From: an uncultured Pseudomonadota bacterium
Lineage (GTDB): Bacteria > Pseudomonadota > Gammaproteobacteria > Ga0077536
Assembly (NCBI GenBank): GCA_903825645.1
Contig: CAIKBL010000027.1
Coordinates: 137,321-201,320 of the forward strand
DNA length: 64,000 bases
Direction: 5' to 3'
The notes under the pieces were generated by a model. It was given only the letters and a program-made list of their open reading frames with translations, had not been told where the DNA came from and did no database searches. The position numbers and the translations under genes are program-made. Of this stretch, positions 41,690 to 51,383 are shown piece by piece (the first letter of the stretch is position 1; every line of letters starts with the position of its first letter).

Positions 41690-42615
41690 GGCTTGGCGTT
41701 GACGTTCCGCAACGCTTCCCGCGCGAGCTCGCCGATGCCGCCGAGAGAGCCCAGCACGCCGGCGGTTTCCATCGGCATGAAAATAACTTTCTGATTGGGT
41801 GCCGCCCCGATGCTGTGCAGGGCTTCCACATATTTCAGCGCCACAAAATAATTGACCGCCGCGGCACTCCCGTTGCCGATCGCCGCCGACACGACCCCGG
41901 TGGCGCGGGCTTCAGCCTCGGCGAGTCGCTCGCGCGCTTCCGCATCGCGGAAGGCGGCCTCCCGGCGGCCCTCGGCTTCCAGCACGGCGGCCTGCTTTTC
42001 GCCTTCGGCTTTGAGGATCGAGGCCTGCCGCGCCCCTTCCGCTTCCAGAATGACGGCACGTTTCTCGCGTTCGGCTTTCATTTGCCGGGCCATCGCCTCG
42101 ATCAAATCGCGCGGTGGGGTGATGTCCTTGATTTCGATGCGCGTGACCTTGAGTCCCCACGGGTGGGTCGCCTGGTCGACCACCAGCATGAGTTTCGAGT
42201 TGATGACGTCCCGTTTGGACAGTGACTCGTCCAAATCCATCGAGCCCAGCACGGTGCGGATGTTGGTCATGGTGAGATTGAGGATGGCATGTTCGAGGTG
42301 ATTGACCTCATAGGCGGCCCGCGCCGCATCGAGCACTTGATAGAACACGACGCCGTCTACTTTGACGGCCGCATTGTCACGTGTGATGACTTCCTGGGAC
42401 GGCACCTCGAGCACCTGCTCCATCATGTTGATGCGGCGCCCGATGTGGTCGATGAACGGCACGATGAGTCCCAGCCCCGGGCGCAGGGTGGTGTGGTAGC
42501 GACCGAAGCGTTCAACGGTCCATTCGTAGCCCTGCGGCACGGCCTTGGCGCCCTGATAGAGCGTGACGATCGCCAGGACGACCAGACCCATCACAAAGGC
42601 GCTGCCGATATCCAT
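41686..42615 (-). CDS. SPFH/band-7 (stomatin-like, QmcA-type) protein
   Basis: This 309-residue membrane-anchored protein has one N-terminal helix (residues about 6-24), a band-7 domain with [23 protein letters not shown] (parts [18 protein letters not shown]) and [19 protein letters not shown], then a charged, repetitive helical region with repeats of LEAEGxRxA and LKAEGEKQA (about 200-235), typical of stomatin-like oligomers. It may organise membrane domains and regulate FtsH-like proteases. I chose ATG 42615 because GAGGGAAG precedes it. Confidence 0.9.
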   Translation of the reverse strand: MDIGSAFVMGLVVLAIVTLYQGAKAVPQGYEWTVERFGRYHTTLRPGLGLIVPFIDHIGRRINMMEQVLEVPSQEVITRDNAAVKVDGVVFYQVLDAARAAYEVNHLEHAILNLTMTNIRTVLGSMDLDESLSKRDVINSKLMLVVDQATHPWGLKVTRIEIKDITPPRDLIEAMARQMKAEREKRAVILEAEGARQASILKAEGEKQAAVLEAEGRREAAFRDAEARERLAEAEARATGVVSAAIGNGSAAAVNYFVALKYVEALHSIGAAPNQKVIFMPMETAGVLGSLGGIGELAREALRNVNAKP

Positions 42616-42711
42616 GATCTTCCCTCGGGGTGGCACCAGGCAGGTGCGCCCGGGTGCGCCTATTCTACCGGGGAAGGGACTGCCGTGAAGCAGATCACGG
42701 CGTCGGGGGGG

Positions 42712-43767
42712 TTACGGCGTGCTCAGCGTGACCTGGAACAGATGTCCAATGGCGAACGTCGTGAGGCCGGCGCCGACGCCGATGAGGACCATGCGCGCCC
42801 CACTCCACAGGGCGGGGCGGCCGGTAAAAAGACTCAGCGCCGCGCCAATCGCGAACAGTCCGGCGATGGCGATAAGGCCGGTCATCACGACCGGATGTGC
42901 GCTTTCCGTGCCGAGAAACGGCAGGATGGGCAGCAGCGCGCCGGCCCCAAAGGCGGCAAACGACGCGGCGGCCGCCCCCCAGGGCGAGCCCAGATCGTCC
43001 GGATTGAGTCCCAGCTCCTCGCGCGCCAGGGTATCCAGCGCATGCACCGGATCGTTAATCAGGTTGCGGGCAAACTGCCGGGCGGCCTCCAGATCAAGGC
43101 CGCGGGCGTGGTAGATGAGCGCGAGCTCTTCGATTTCCTCTTCCGGATAACTCTCGAGCTCGGCACGCTCGAGTGCTATCTGCGACTCGAAGACTTCCCG
43201 TTGCGCGCGCATAGACACGTATTCCCCCGAGGCCATCGATGCGGCGCCGGCCAGCAGCCCGGCGAAGGCGGTGGTCAGGATCGCCCCATTTTGGGTGCCC
43301 GCCCCGGCCACGCCCAGGATGAGGCACGTATTCGAGACCAGGCCGTCATTGACGCCAAACACCGCCGCGCGGAGGTTCCCGCTGCGCCCTACCCCCCGGT
43401 GACGGGCGCCGACTTCGGACACCTGGGTCGGCATCGCGTGCTCCAGCACCGCTGAATTAGCCTGTAGTGCCGACAGTCCACGGACTTTCATGCTAGCGAG
43501 CACGGGCTTGATCGCGCGCGGTCCGACGCGTCGGATGAGCCAGGCCACGATGTGTCCGCGCAGCGTCGGCACGAACGGCGGCAGCGGTGTGGTACGCCCC
43601 GCGGCCCAGATGGTGGCTTGCGCTTCGGCGGCGCCGGCCAAGGCGCTAAACATGGCAGCGATTTTCGGATCGGGCTCGTCTACCGCGATGATTCGGTACA
43701 GCCAGGCCGACTGCATTTCTTCATGCCAGGCGTCCAGTGATTCGGCGGGGGGAGAAGATTCGCTCAT
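42712..43767 (-). CDS. VIT1/CCC1-family transporter with N-terminal ferritin-like domain
   Basis: This 351-residue protein has an N-terminal ferritin-like helix pair (about residues 10-55, EEMQSAWLYRIIA and FSALAGAAEAQA), then the VIT1 domain with FGVNDGLVSNTCLILGVAGAG and ASMASGEYVSMRAQREVFE (quoted in parts) and about five membrane helices. VIT1-like proteins move Fe2+ or Mn2+; fused ferritin-like domains occur in MbfA-type bacterial exporters. ATG 43767 has GGAG-like sequence 12 bp upstream; the frame is open to 43986. Confidence 0.85.
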   Translation of the reverse strand: MSESSPPAESLDAWHEEMQSAWLYRIIAVDEPDPKIAAMFSALAGAAEAQATIWAAGRTTPLPPFVPTLRGHIVAWLIRRVGPRAIKPVLASMKVRGLSALQANSAVLEHAMPTQVSEVGARHRGVGRSGNLRAAVFGVNDGLVSNTCLILGVAGAGTQNGAILTTAFAGLLAGAASMASGEYVSMRAQREVFESQIALERAELESYPEEEIEELALIYHARGLDLEAARQFARNLINDPVHALDTLAREELGLNPDDLGSPWGAAAASFAAFGAGALLPILPFLGTESAHPVVMTGLIAIAGLFAIGAALSLFTGRPALWSGARMVLIGVGAGLTTFAIGHLFQVTLSTP

Positions 43768-43819
43768 GGGCAGGGCTCCGGGCGGTCGGCGGAATGAAGG
43801 TGAAGCAAGGCGCGGGGTG

Positions 43820-44872
43820 TCATGCGAACAATCGTCGCACAATCTGCTCGGCGGCGGGGCGTTGGGCGGCCAGCAGCCGTGCGCAGGCCAGCTGATTGCG
43901 TGCGCGTTGCAGATTATGGTCGCCGCGCGTAGCGAACCGCGCCGGATCCCACCCAAAATAGGCTTCGTGGAGCACATCTGCCGCAAAACGCATCGCGAGC
44001 TCCAAGTAAACGGCTTCCGTGGCCGTCACGATACTGCTGGCCTCCTCGGGCAGCAGATAGTGCCGGGTCGCCTGCGCATAACCGGTGAGCGCGGCTTCCA
44101 GGATAGACAGCTCAACCCGCGTCTCGGCGGCGTCTTCCGCGTGCGGATTGCACCAGGAACGCAGGGCGTCACCTAGCTCATAGGCGAGTGGGGCCCGAAC
44201 TAAGGTGTCCAAGTCGACCAGACAACCCGACGTAGTCTGGGTATCGAAGCGCAGGTTGGAGAGCTTCGGATCGCCGTGGATCAGTCGCCGCGGAGTCATG
44301 GCCACAGCAGGCAACGTGGCGAGTCGGTCGGTGGCTTCGGTGGCTAGCGTGCCCACAGCACGGGCCCAGCGATGATCTGTGTGGCGCGCGAGGGCGTCTT
44401 GCAGGGCCGCCTGATGTCGGGCGGGCTCGTGCACGGGCGCGCGTGAGTACGGCAATGGCGCGGTGAAGTCGGCGAGTGCCGCGTGAAACGCGCCCAACAG
44501 TCGCCCGGCCGTGTGCGCGTGCGCCAGATCCGGCAGGGTGGCGAAGCTGTGCCCCGGCATGAAGGTCAGCAATCGCCAGACCGCCGATCCCTGCATCACC
44601 CACCAATCCCCGTCTGGGGTGGCGCAGAGGCGCGGGGTGGGCAGGCCTTTGTCTGCGAGATGGCGGGTGACGCACTCGAGATTCAAATTCACTTCGGGCG
44701 GGAAGGTGGGGTGCAGTCGTTGCAGGACGAACCGCGTGCTGCTCGGCGTCGTGACTTCCCAGGTCGTATTGATGAGCCCCGCCGTCAGCGGACTGATCGC
44801 CGTGGGGGCGATGGCGTAGGCGGCGAGGGCTTGGTGCGCGGCCTGTTCGGCCTCCGCGTGAAGGGATGACAT
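43820..44872 (-). CDS. Kinase-fold phosphotransferase (aminoglycoside/homoserine kinase-like)
   Basis: This 350-residue protein has LTAGLINTTWEVTT near the N-terminus (nucleotide loop), HGDPKLSNLRFD (catalytic loop, about residues 204-215) and VDLDTLVRAPLAYELGDALRSW (metal Asp). The LINTTW and ELGDALRSWCNP phrases are typical of a group annotated as APH-type phosphotransferases near N-acetylhexosamine kinase-like proteins. Its substrate is unknown. It lies 52 bp upstream of the VIT1-like gene. Confidence 0.8.
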   Translation of the reverse strand: MSSLHAEAEQAAHQALAAYAIAPTAISPLTAGLINTTWEVTTPSSTRFVLQRLHPTFPPEVNLNLECVTRHLADKGLPTPRLCATPDGDWWVMQGSAVWRLLTFMPGHSFATLPDLAHAHTAGRLLGAFHAALADFTAPLPYSRAPVHEPARHQAALQDALARHTDHRWARAVGTLATEATDRLATLPAVAMTPRRLIHGDPKLSNLRFDTQTTSGCLVDLDTLVRAPLAYELGDALRSWCNPHAEDAAETRVELSILEAALTGYAQATRHYLLPEEASSIVTATEAVYLELAMRFAADVLHEAYFGWDPARFATRGDHNLQRARNQLACARLLAAQRPAAEQIVRRLFA

Positions 44873-44992
44873 GCGTGTCTTGGGTTCCCGTGGTGACGGG
44901 TTTAGGGATCAGTGAGCGCCGTGCCAATCATACCTCAACGGGCCCGTGGGTAGCGTTACCGACGCCTCGACGCTGGCGACACGAGTGGCGTG

Positions 44993-45451
44993 TCAGTTGC
45001 TCGGGTGGCCGCGGTCTTCGACGATGGCCTTTAGGAGCTCGATTTCATTTTTAAGCAGGACGAGATCGGCACGCGCCCGGTCACGCTCGCGTTCGAGTCG
45101 CGCGGTGTCGGCCAGCGCCTCGAAGGCCGAATGCTCGGCGCGCTCGGCACGCGCGAGCGCCTGACTGCGCTGTTCGCTTAACTGCGTTTCGAGTTGGGAT
45201 GTCCCCAAGGTCTGGCGCCAGAGGTGCTTCAATACCGAGAAGTTCGGCCAGGGTCCGTCGCCGCGGCCGTGTCGCGCGCGTAAGCCCTCGAATTCTGCCT
45301 GGCGCAGGTGCTGTAGCGCGGCCCGATCCAGAAAATCCAGGCACTCCCGTGCGCCGTCGTCGTGCACCACGGAGCGTGCCGCATGGGCGGCAAGGTGGAG
45401 TGCACGGGCTTCAAAAAAACCGGCTTCCCCGGCTTCAAAATCGATCTTCAT
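44993..45451 (-). CDS. Small coiled-coil protein of unknown function
   Basis: A 152-residue product with an acidic opening (MKIDFEAGEAGFFEARALHLAAHAAR in part) and a C-terminal half that is a strong coiled coil (about residues 85-147, heptads rich in L, E, R, A). I do not recognise the family. No signal peptide or membrane segment is seen. It is separated from neighbours by about 120 and 190 bp, in which I see no other gene. Confidence 0.5.
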   Translation of the reverse strand: MKIDFEAGEAGFFEARALHLAAHAARSVVHDDGARECLDFLDRAALQHLRQAEFEGLRARHGRGDGPWPNFSVLKHLWRQTLGTSQLETQLSEQRSQALARAERAEHSAFEALADTARLERERDRARADLVLLKNEIELLKAIVEDRGHPSN

Positions 45452-45643
45452 CTGGATCCTGTCGCGCGGTGCACGGCGTGTTGCTTTGCGGTACCTGTAT
45501 TGTCCTCGCTCGCTGGCGGGCCGTCACTATGCGTGTGCATCTAAACGACGTTTTTCTCCCGTTTTTCGGCGCACAGACCGGATCCCAATGAGCGCCACGC
45601 CACCGCCATCGGAAAACGTGAAGGTGCGCTATCAGCGCGTACG

Positions 45644-46787
45644 TCAGTAGGACGTGGGTGCCTGGGCCAGTACTTGTTGATAAATCGCGGCATAGGCGGC
45701 AACGCAGCGTGGGAGACCGAAACAAGCGGTGGCGCGAACTGTGGCGGCCGCGCCGAGTTGTCCGCGCAGTTCGATCGACGCGGCCAGTTGCAACAGGGCG
45801 GTTGCCAAGGCAGCCGGATCGCGTGGCGGTACTACCAGCCCGCTTTGGCCTTGCACCACGGCTTCTGGGTTACCACCGACGTCGGTGACCACCATGGCAA
45901 GCCCTGCCGCCATGCCTTCTAGGATGGCGTTGCTAAAACCTTCCTCGTGCGAAGGTTGGATGCCGATATCGGCGGCTGCGAGAATCGAGTCGAGAGCCTC
46001 TACGCTGCCGAGCCAGCGGATATGCGCATCAAGGCCTAGGTGCGCCGCCTGCGACCGCAACGCGGCGCCATAGCCATCGTCACGTCCTACGACCAGTAAA
46101 CACCAGCAGCGAGGCAGAAGTTCGGCGGCGCGCGCCAATGCCTCAAGCAGGTCAGCATGTCCCTTGTAGGGGATGAGGTTCGCGACGACTACGAGGACGA
46201 GCTGCTCTGCGCGCAGATTCCACCTTGTGCGGGCCTCAGCGCGGCCTATTTGCGATCCGGCCAAATCAACGCCGTTGTAGATGAGATGGAGCCGGGAGGG
46301 GGGGTGCGCCCTCTTTGATGAGTTCCTGACGAACGGCGGATGAGTTCGCGAGGACCCCGTGCATTCGACGGTGGAGCTTTCCTTCGAGCCAGCGCACCCC
46401 TGGATACCGGGTCTGGTAACGGGCGAGACTCCGGCGACTCATCAGTCGTCTCACTCGGCAGCCCAGACTTGCGGCAGTTCCCAGCAAATACGCGGCGGGT
46501 AGGAAAAAATGGAGAATTTCGGGCGGATCTGACAAGCAGTGTTGCCGCAGGGCGAGAGCTGCCCGAAGGATACCGGGCTTCTGGTTCGGACTGGACAGCA
46601 CAGTGATCCCTGCCGCGCTGAGCGCCGGAGCCAAAGTTCCACCCGACTTGAAGGGAAACACCGCGATCTCGAACCCAGCGGCTTGCAGGCGAGGTAGAAC
46701 CTGGACCAGATGCCGCTCAGTGCCACCAATCCCAAGCGCTGGGATGACGATCAAGATCCGTCCACGCGACGGTTGGTTATTAGGCAC
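45644..46787 (-). pseudogene. Family-4-type glycosyltransferase, split by a frameshift at a G7 tract
   Basis: Two frames together make one GT-B enzyme. The upstream frame (GTG 46787) has RILIVIPALGIGGTERHLVQVL, quoted in part, and VLANSSAVRQELIKEGAPP. The downstream frame has LHLIYNGVDLAGSQ, LVVVANLIPYKGHADLLEAL, QPSHEEGFSNAILEGMAAG and VVTDVGGNPEAV. They join if one base is removed from the homopolymer at 46298-46304. Such enzymes build surface glycans from nucleotide sugars. The gene follows the protease gene by 124 bp. It may be phase-variable, decayed or misread. Confidence 0.8.
46298..46304. repeat. G7 homopolymer at the frameshift of the glycosyltransferase
   Basis: Seven G on the plus strand (C7 in the coding strand) lie exactly where the two glycosyltransferase frames must be joined. 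With six bases the coding strand would read GAPPSRLHLIYNGVD through the site. This is a classic slippage-prone tract. Confidence 0.85.
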
Positions 46788-46911
46788 AGTCCGTGACTTC
46801 GATGCGGTGACTAAACATCCGTCGCCCGTGTTCCTTTTTGCGTTTGTTGCGGATAGCGGGGCGACTTTGCCCCAGTATTTTAAGGAAAGCTGTCTCGCCC
46901 ATCGTGCCGTT

Positions 46912-49824
46912 TCATAATGATTCGCTCGCCAAACCCAGCGCCTCGATGCTCGCGGCCTCCCCGCGGTGCGTGACGATCCCGAGGATCCCGCGGTCAGGGA
47001 CGAGGTAACGCGCTGCGACCTCGGCAAGCGTGGTGTGCGACATGTCCAGCACGCGCGTACGATAGTCAGCCCGCACCGCGGGTGTGCGTCCGACCTGCCC
47101 GCTGTAAAACGCGTCCATCGCTGCACCCGCGGGTGAGCGGGGCTTGTCGAGGGTGCGAATGACGCCCAGGACGGATTCTTCAAGGCGCGCCGCATCTTGG
47201 GCCGTCGCGAACCAGTCGAGGGCACGGTCGAAGTCCTGCAGCGTCTCTGTGAGGCGGGGATCCCGATAGGAGTAGAAGAAAAAGCAACCCGCATCGCTGT
47301 CAAACGACGCACCCCCGCCGTAGGCGCCCCCTTTCTCGCGAATGGCCGGATGCAGAAAACCATCACTGAGGTAGCGGCTGAGAACCGCAAGCGCCGGCGC
47401 GTCCGGATGACCTTCCGGAACGGCCGCATAGGCCTTGGCGCAGAAATTGACTTCGGCATTGATGAGCCAAGCCGCCGGGACAGCGGGCGTGACCGCCGGG
47501 AGACCGAAGTGGATGGCGGGATCGCCGGCCGGGGCGGTCGGCAGCTGCGTGATCGAGGCCTGGGCAAGCTCCAGGGCTTCGTGCTCGCCGACCAGTAAGA
47601 TCTGCGGGGTGCCCCGCAAGAGTTTGGTACGGAGCGTCTCAAAGGTCGCGAGTAATGCCGCCAGCGGCGCATCCTCCACGCTTGCCGCCGACTCCAGACG
47701 CTGGAGATCACGCAAGTTCCGCGGGCCATCCCACAGATCGGCAAGCCATCCCCCGGGCGAGAGGCCGCGCGCGGCGCTATGCATGGCGAGTTGGTGTCCC
47801 CGATCGCTGATCCCCATTTCCAGATCGGCCCGCGTTTGGGCCAACAAATCACGCAACCGTTCGGTTTCGTCGAGCCGAACGCCGACCAGAATTTCGCCGA
47901 GCGTATCGGACAACGCGTGTGTGTGGCGCCGCAGCCCCTTAGCGGAAATCACCACGCGCCCGTGATGCTGCGTCAAATCGGTAAGCTGACTGCGCACGCT
48001 CGCACTGGCGGCGAAATTACCGATCCGTGCCCGCCGCGTCTGGGTTTCCAGATACGTCTCCGGGCCCATCCCGAGATCGAGCAGATAGCTCGCGAACAGG
48101 GGCAACACCCGCAACTCTTCTTCCGACAGGGTGGCTAGGGGATACACCCATTGGGCATACACAAGCCCATTGGTGCCGCGAATGTACTGATGGATCGCGC
48201 GCCCCCCGAGGCGGGTCTGGCTGCCTTCGACGGGTGGCGTGCTGGCCGGGACATCGGCCAACGTCAGCCGCGGGAGCACGTTCGGATCGTCCTGGCGCGC
48301 CTGGCGGGTCGCCAGGGCATTGGTCTGGCGGCTGATTTCGCCCCGCGCGCGATCCGTCAGCCCGGCGTGCCGCGCCGCCAGCCGCGCCCGCTCGGCGGCG
48401 TGCTCTGCCTCGCGTTTGTGCACGTCCGGGGTCATCACGACGCGTACGCGGTGGTGATTATCGACCAGCAACCGCTGCAGCAGGCTTTTGAAGTAAGCCG
48501 GATCTGCAATGTCCCCGCGTAGCGCGTTCAGCAGCGGATCGATGTCGAGGAGTGCAACCGGATTGGCGCGATACATCGCGCCCGACAGCATGCGACTCAT
48601 CAGCTGCAGGCCGTAGGGGAAATGATCGCCGCTGATATCGCGTTGTGCCATCTCGATGCGATCGAGCGCGGCGTGCACGAGTGCCGAGTCAACCCCGTCG
48701 CGCGCGACGCGTGCCAGCGTCTCCAGAATTTCTGTTTCCAGCAGCGCCGCCTGCTCGGGTGAAGAACCTTCCACACCGCACAGGAAGGCCATCTGACGGG
48801 CAGAATCATCCAGCCCACAGAGCTCCGACGGCGCCTTTGCACGGGCGGTCGTTTCCAGAAAATGCCGCAGCGGTGATGCGCTGTGCTCCAGCAGGACCCC
48901 GGTGATGAGATGAGCCTCGAGCAGACTGCGGGGATCGGTGGCGTCCCCCAGGAGCCATCCCCATAGGAGATGGGTGGCCTCGACGGCCGCCTCGTCATCT
49001 TCCACCGCGTAGGTGGCGATCACCTGCTGCGGCTCGGCGATGGGGGCCTGCCGGCCACTGACGATGATCTGATCGGACGCTTTGAACTGGCCCAACGCGA
49101 GGGCCTCAAACCGGGCCTGATGTTCGGCGACCGGGAAACAGCCATAGGTGAGAAACACGGCCTGACTGGGATGGTAATGCCGGGCGTGAAACGCTTTCAG
49201 CTTCGCGTGCGTGAGCGAGGGGATCTCGGCCGGATCGCCACCGCTGTTGAACCGGTAGGCGGTTTCCGGCAGGAGCCCCGCCTGCACGTGTTGCCAGAGT
49301 TGGGCGACGGGTGAGCTCATCGCGCCCTTCATTTCGTTATAGACGACGCCCTTGTAAACCAGTGCCGAATCGTGATTTTCCGTGCCGGTGAATTCGACCC
49401 GGCAGCCTTCTTGCGCGAAATCGAGCGGGTCGAGGAGCGGGAAGAACACCGCGTCAAGGTAAATGCCCAGCAGGTTGTCGAAATCCTTGCGATTGCGCGT
49501 GGCGAAAGGATAGGCCGTGCTATCGCTGCTCGTGAACGCGTTCATGAAGGTATTGAGCGAGCGCCGGAGCATCATGAAAAAGGGATCGCGCACCGGATAG
49601 CGTGTGCTGCCACACAGGGTCGTGTGTTCGAGTATGTGTGCGACGCCGCTCGAGTCTTCGGGAATGGTCGGAAAAGCCACCATGAAGGCGTTGTTGTCAT
49701 CGTCGCTCGCCAGATGGTAGTGCCGCGCGCCGGTCACCGTGTGGCGATAGGCCTGTACTTCTATCTTCAGCGAATCAATGCGGCGGACTTCCTCAAGGGT
49801 GAAAGCGGTCGATGTCATGGTCAT
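46912..49824 (-). CDS. M16C-family metalloprotease (presequence protease PreP-like)
   Basis: This 970-residue peptidase has the inverted zinc motif HILEHTTLCGS (HXXEH, about residues 63-67) and a downstream glutamate in VYNEMKGAMSSP. It has four M16-type domains and the family phrase AFTSSDSTAYPFATRN. Length fits PreP/Cym1 (about 970-1000). Such enzymes degrade free peptides; bacterial roles are little known. The C-terminal half includes EKGGAYGGGASFDS, the substrate-binding R/Y-type region. It is probably monocistronic with the glycosyltransferase downstream. Confidence 0.92.
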   Translation of the reverse strand: MTMTSTAFTLEEVRRIDSLKIEVQAYRHTVTGARHYHLASDDDNNAFMVAFPTIPEDSSGVAHILEHTTLCGSTRYPVRDPFFMMLRRSLNTFMNAFTSSDSTAYPFATRNRKDFDNLLGIYLDAVFFPLLDPLDFAQEGCRVEFTGTENHDSALVYKGVVYNEMKGAMSSPVAQLWQHVQAGLLPETAYRFNSGGDPAEIPSLTHAKLKAFHARHYHPSQAVFLTYGCFPVAEHQARFEALALGQFKASDQIIVSGRQAPIAEPQQVIATYAVEDDEAAVEATHLLWGWLLGDATDPRSLLEAHLITGVLLEHSASPLRHFLETTARAKAPSELCGLDDSARQMAFLCGVEGSSPEQAALLETEILETLARVARDGVDSALVHAALDRIEMAQRDISGDHFPYGLQLMSRMLSGAMYRANPVALLDIDPLLNALRGDIADPAYFKSLLQRLLVDNHHRVRVVMTPDVHKREAEHAAERARLAARHAGLTDRARGEISRQTNALATRQARQDDPNVLPRLTLADVPASTPPVEGSQTRLGGRAIHQYIRGTNGLVYAQWVYPLATLSEEELRVLPLFASYLLDLGMGPETYLETQTRRARIGNFAASASVRSQLTDLTQHHGRVVISAKGLRRHTHALSDTLGEILVGVRLDETERLRDLLAQTRADLEMGISDRGHQLAMHSAARGLSPGGWLADLWDGPRNLRDLQRLESAASVEDAPLAALLATFETLRTKLLRGTPQILLVGEHEALELAQASITQLPTAPAGDPAIHFGLPAVTPAVPAAWLINAEVNFCAKAYAAVPEGHPDAPALAVLSRYLSDGFLHPAIREKGGAYGGGASFDSDAGCFFFYSYRDPRLTETLQDFDRALDWFATAQDAARLEESVLGVIRTLDKPRSPAGAAMDAFYSGQVGRTPAVRADYRTRVLDMSHTTLAEVAARYLVPDRGILGIVTHRGEAASIEALGLASESL

Positions 49825-49881
49825 CCTTCGGGCTGATTGGAGTGTTGGGGAAGGACGAGGTGTCCTGCCGCCACGGTCTGT

Positions 49882-50601
49882 TTATGCGGTTGAGGCGGCG
49901 TCACGCACGATTTCACGCAGCGCCGCCGGCAAACCGGTGAGATCCCGGATTTCAATTCGGGGCGGCCGACAGGTGTCCGGCCACGCGCGGCCATGGCGAT
50001 TGACCCAGATGGCCGGCACGCCGGCCCGGTGGGCGCCTTCAATGTCGTCGTACGGCTCGTCACCCACATGCACCATCCGGTGCGCGGGGACGGCGGCGCG
50101 CGTCTGCGCGGCCTCGAACATCCGCGGATCCGGCTTACTGGTCCCGGTATCGGCCGGCGCGAGGCTGAATTCAAAATAATGGGCGACACCCGCGTGCACC
50201 AGATCGGTGTTGCCGTTAGTCAGCGCCGCCAACCGATACTCACGGCCCAGCGCGCGCAGCACGCTATCGACTTCGGGATACAACTCAACTTCGCTTCGGG
50301 CGCGCACGAAGGTTGCGATCCCTGCGTCCGCGTGCGCCGCATCATACCCTTCCGCCGCCAGTAGCCGGCTGAGGGCCGTGTGACGGAGTACGGTAAAATC
50401 ATGCCGCAGGGCCGGCTCGGCGGCCGCCAGTGTGCGTCGATAGGCCTGCAAATCCGCCACGCTGTAGCGTTCGGCAATCCGGGGCGCGTGCGTGACAATC
50501 CAGTCGTATTGGCGGGCTTCGGCGCGGGCGAGCACCGGCCCGGCATCCCACAGGGTATCGTCCAGATCCAGCGTCACCAGTTTGATCACCGTACAGTCCA
50601 T
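49882..50601 (-). CDS. HAD-family hydrolase (YjjG/haloacid dehalogenase-like)
   Basis: This 239-residue phosphatase-like protein has motif I LDLDDTLWD (nucleophile Asp, about residue 12), motif II AALTNGN (about 139-145), lysine in DTGTSKPDPRMF and motif IV VHVGDEPYDDIEGAHRAGV. The cap is C1-type. The substrate is unknown; relatives act on small phosphate esters. ATG 50601 lacks a clear ribosome binding site; the in-frame GTG 50589 is an alternative. It diverges from yajQ. Confidence 0.88.
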   Translation of the reverse strand: MDCTVIKLVTLDLDDTLWDAGPVLARAEARQYDWIVTHAPRIAERYSVADLQAYRRTLAAAEPALRHDFTVLRHTALSRLLAAEGYDAAHADAGIATFVRARSEVELYPEVDSVLRALGREYRLAALTNGNTDLVHAGVAHYFEFSLAPADTGTSKPDPRMFEAAQTRAAVPAHRMVHVGDEPYDDIEGAHRAGVPAIWVNRHGRAWPDTCRPPRIEIRDLTGLPAALREIVRDAASTA

Positions 50602-50692
50602 TCAGGGCGAAGTCACGGCGCACAGCATAACTCAGGCAGCGCCCGGGCGGCGGCGCTACAATGGCGCGCCCGTCGAATACCGGAGAGGACAG

Positions 50693-51175
50693 ATGCCGTC
50701 GTTTGATATCGTATCCGAAGTGGACCTCCACGAACTGACCAACGCCGTTGATCAGGCTACCCGCGAAATTGCCAGTCGTTTTGATTTCAAGGGGACCGGA
50801 ACCCAGGTGGAAATGAAGGAGCGGGTGATGACGATCACCGCGCAAACGGAATTTCAGGTCAAACAGGTCATGGAAATCTTGCGCCTGAAAATCGCCAAAC
50901 GCAGCATTGACGTCAGCTGCCTCGAGGAAGGGCCTCTCAGCATTGCCCTAAATGAGGCCCGACAGACGCTGACAGCGAAGCATGGGATCGACAAGGAAGT
51001 GGGCAAGAAGGTCGTCAAGTTCATCAAGGAGAGCGGGCAGAAGGTGCAGGCCCAGATCCAGGATGAGCAGGTCCGCGTGACTGGTAAAAAACGCGATGAC
51101 TTGCAGGCGGTGATCGCAGTGCTGCGGGGGGCGAGCCTCGGGATGCCGCTGCAGTACACCAACTTCCGGGACTGA
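50693..51175 (+). CDS. yajQ: YajQ family nucleotide-binding protein
   Basis: This 160-residue protein is a clear YajQ: MPSFDIVSEVDLHELTNAVDQ (quoted in part), SRFDFKGT, SIDVSCLEEG and the C-terminal GASLGMPLQYTNFRD. Homologues bind c-di-GMP or nucleic acids and influence virulence genes. ATG 50693 has GAGAGGA upstream; the frame is open to 50492. It is followed 6 bp later by a small CPXCG protein. Confidence 0.97.
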   Translation: MPSFDIVSEVDLHELTNAVDQATREIASRFDFKGTGTQVEMKERVMTITAQTEFQVKQVMEILRLKIAKRSIDVSCLEEGPLSIALNEARQTLTAKHGIDKEVGKKVVKFIKESGQKVQAQIQDEQVRVTGKKRDDLQAVIAVLRGASLGMPLQYTNFRD

Positions 51176-51181
51176 CGCGAG

Positions 51182-51379
51182 ATGGGTTGGTCCGCCGTCG
51201 AAGAGCATTTTTACGAATGCCCCTATTGCGGGGAACGGATTTCCAGCTTGCTCGATTTCTCGCTCGACGCGCAGTGCTACATCGAGGATTGTGAGGTGTG
51301 TTGCCGGCCGATCGAGCTCGCCTTCGAAGTGGACGGTAGCGCATTGTGCGCCTTCGTGGCGCGCAGTCTGGACGCCTGA
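51182..51379 (+). CDS. CPXCG motif-containing cysteine-rich protein
   Basis: This 65-residue protein has YECPYCGERISSLLDFS (here FYECPYCGERIS) and CEVCCRPIEL, two CXXC pairs likely to bind zinc. It is a widely conserved small family of unknown function, typically found beside other small genes. It lies between yajQ and the DUF3301 gene in one run. Confidence 0.88.
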   Translation: MGWSAVEEHFYECPYCGERISSLLDFSLDAQCYIEDCEVCCRPIELAFEVDGSALCAFVARSLDA

Positions 51380-51383
51380 TCGC

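Noticed and set aside
46266..47852. A 528-codon minus-strand frame
   Set aside because: Only its last third (from 46787 down) encodes glycosyltransferase. The rest overlaps the protease gene in another frame and has no recognisable sequence.
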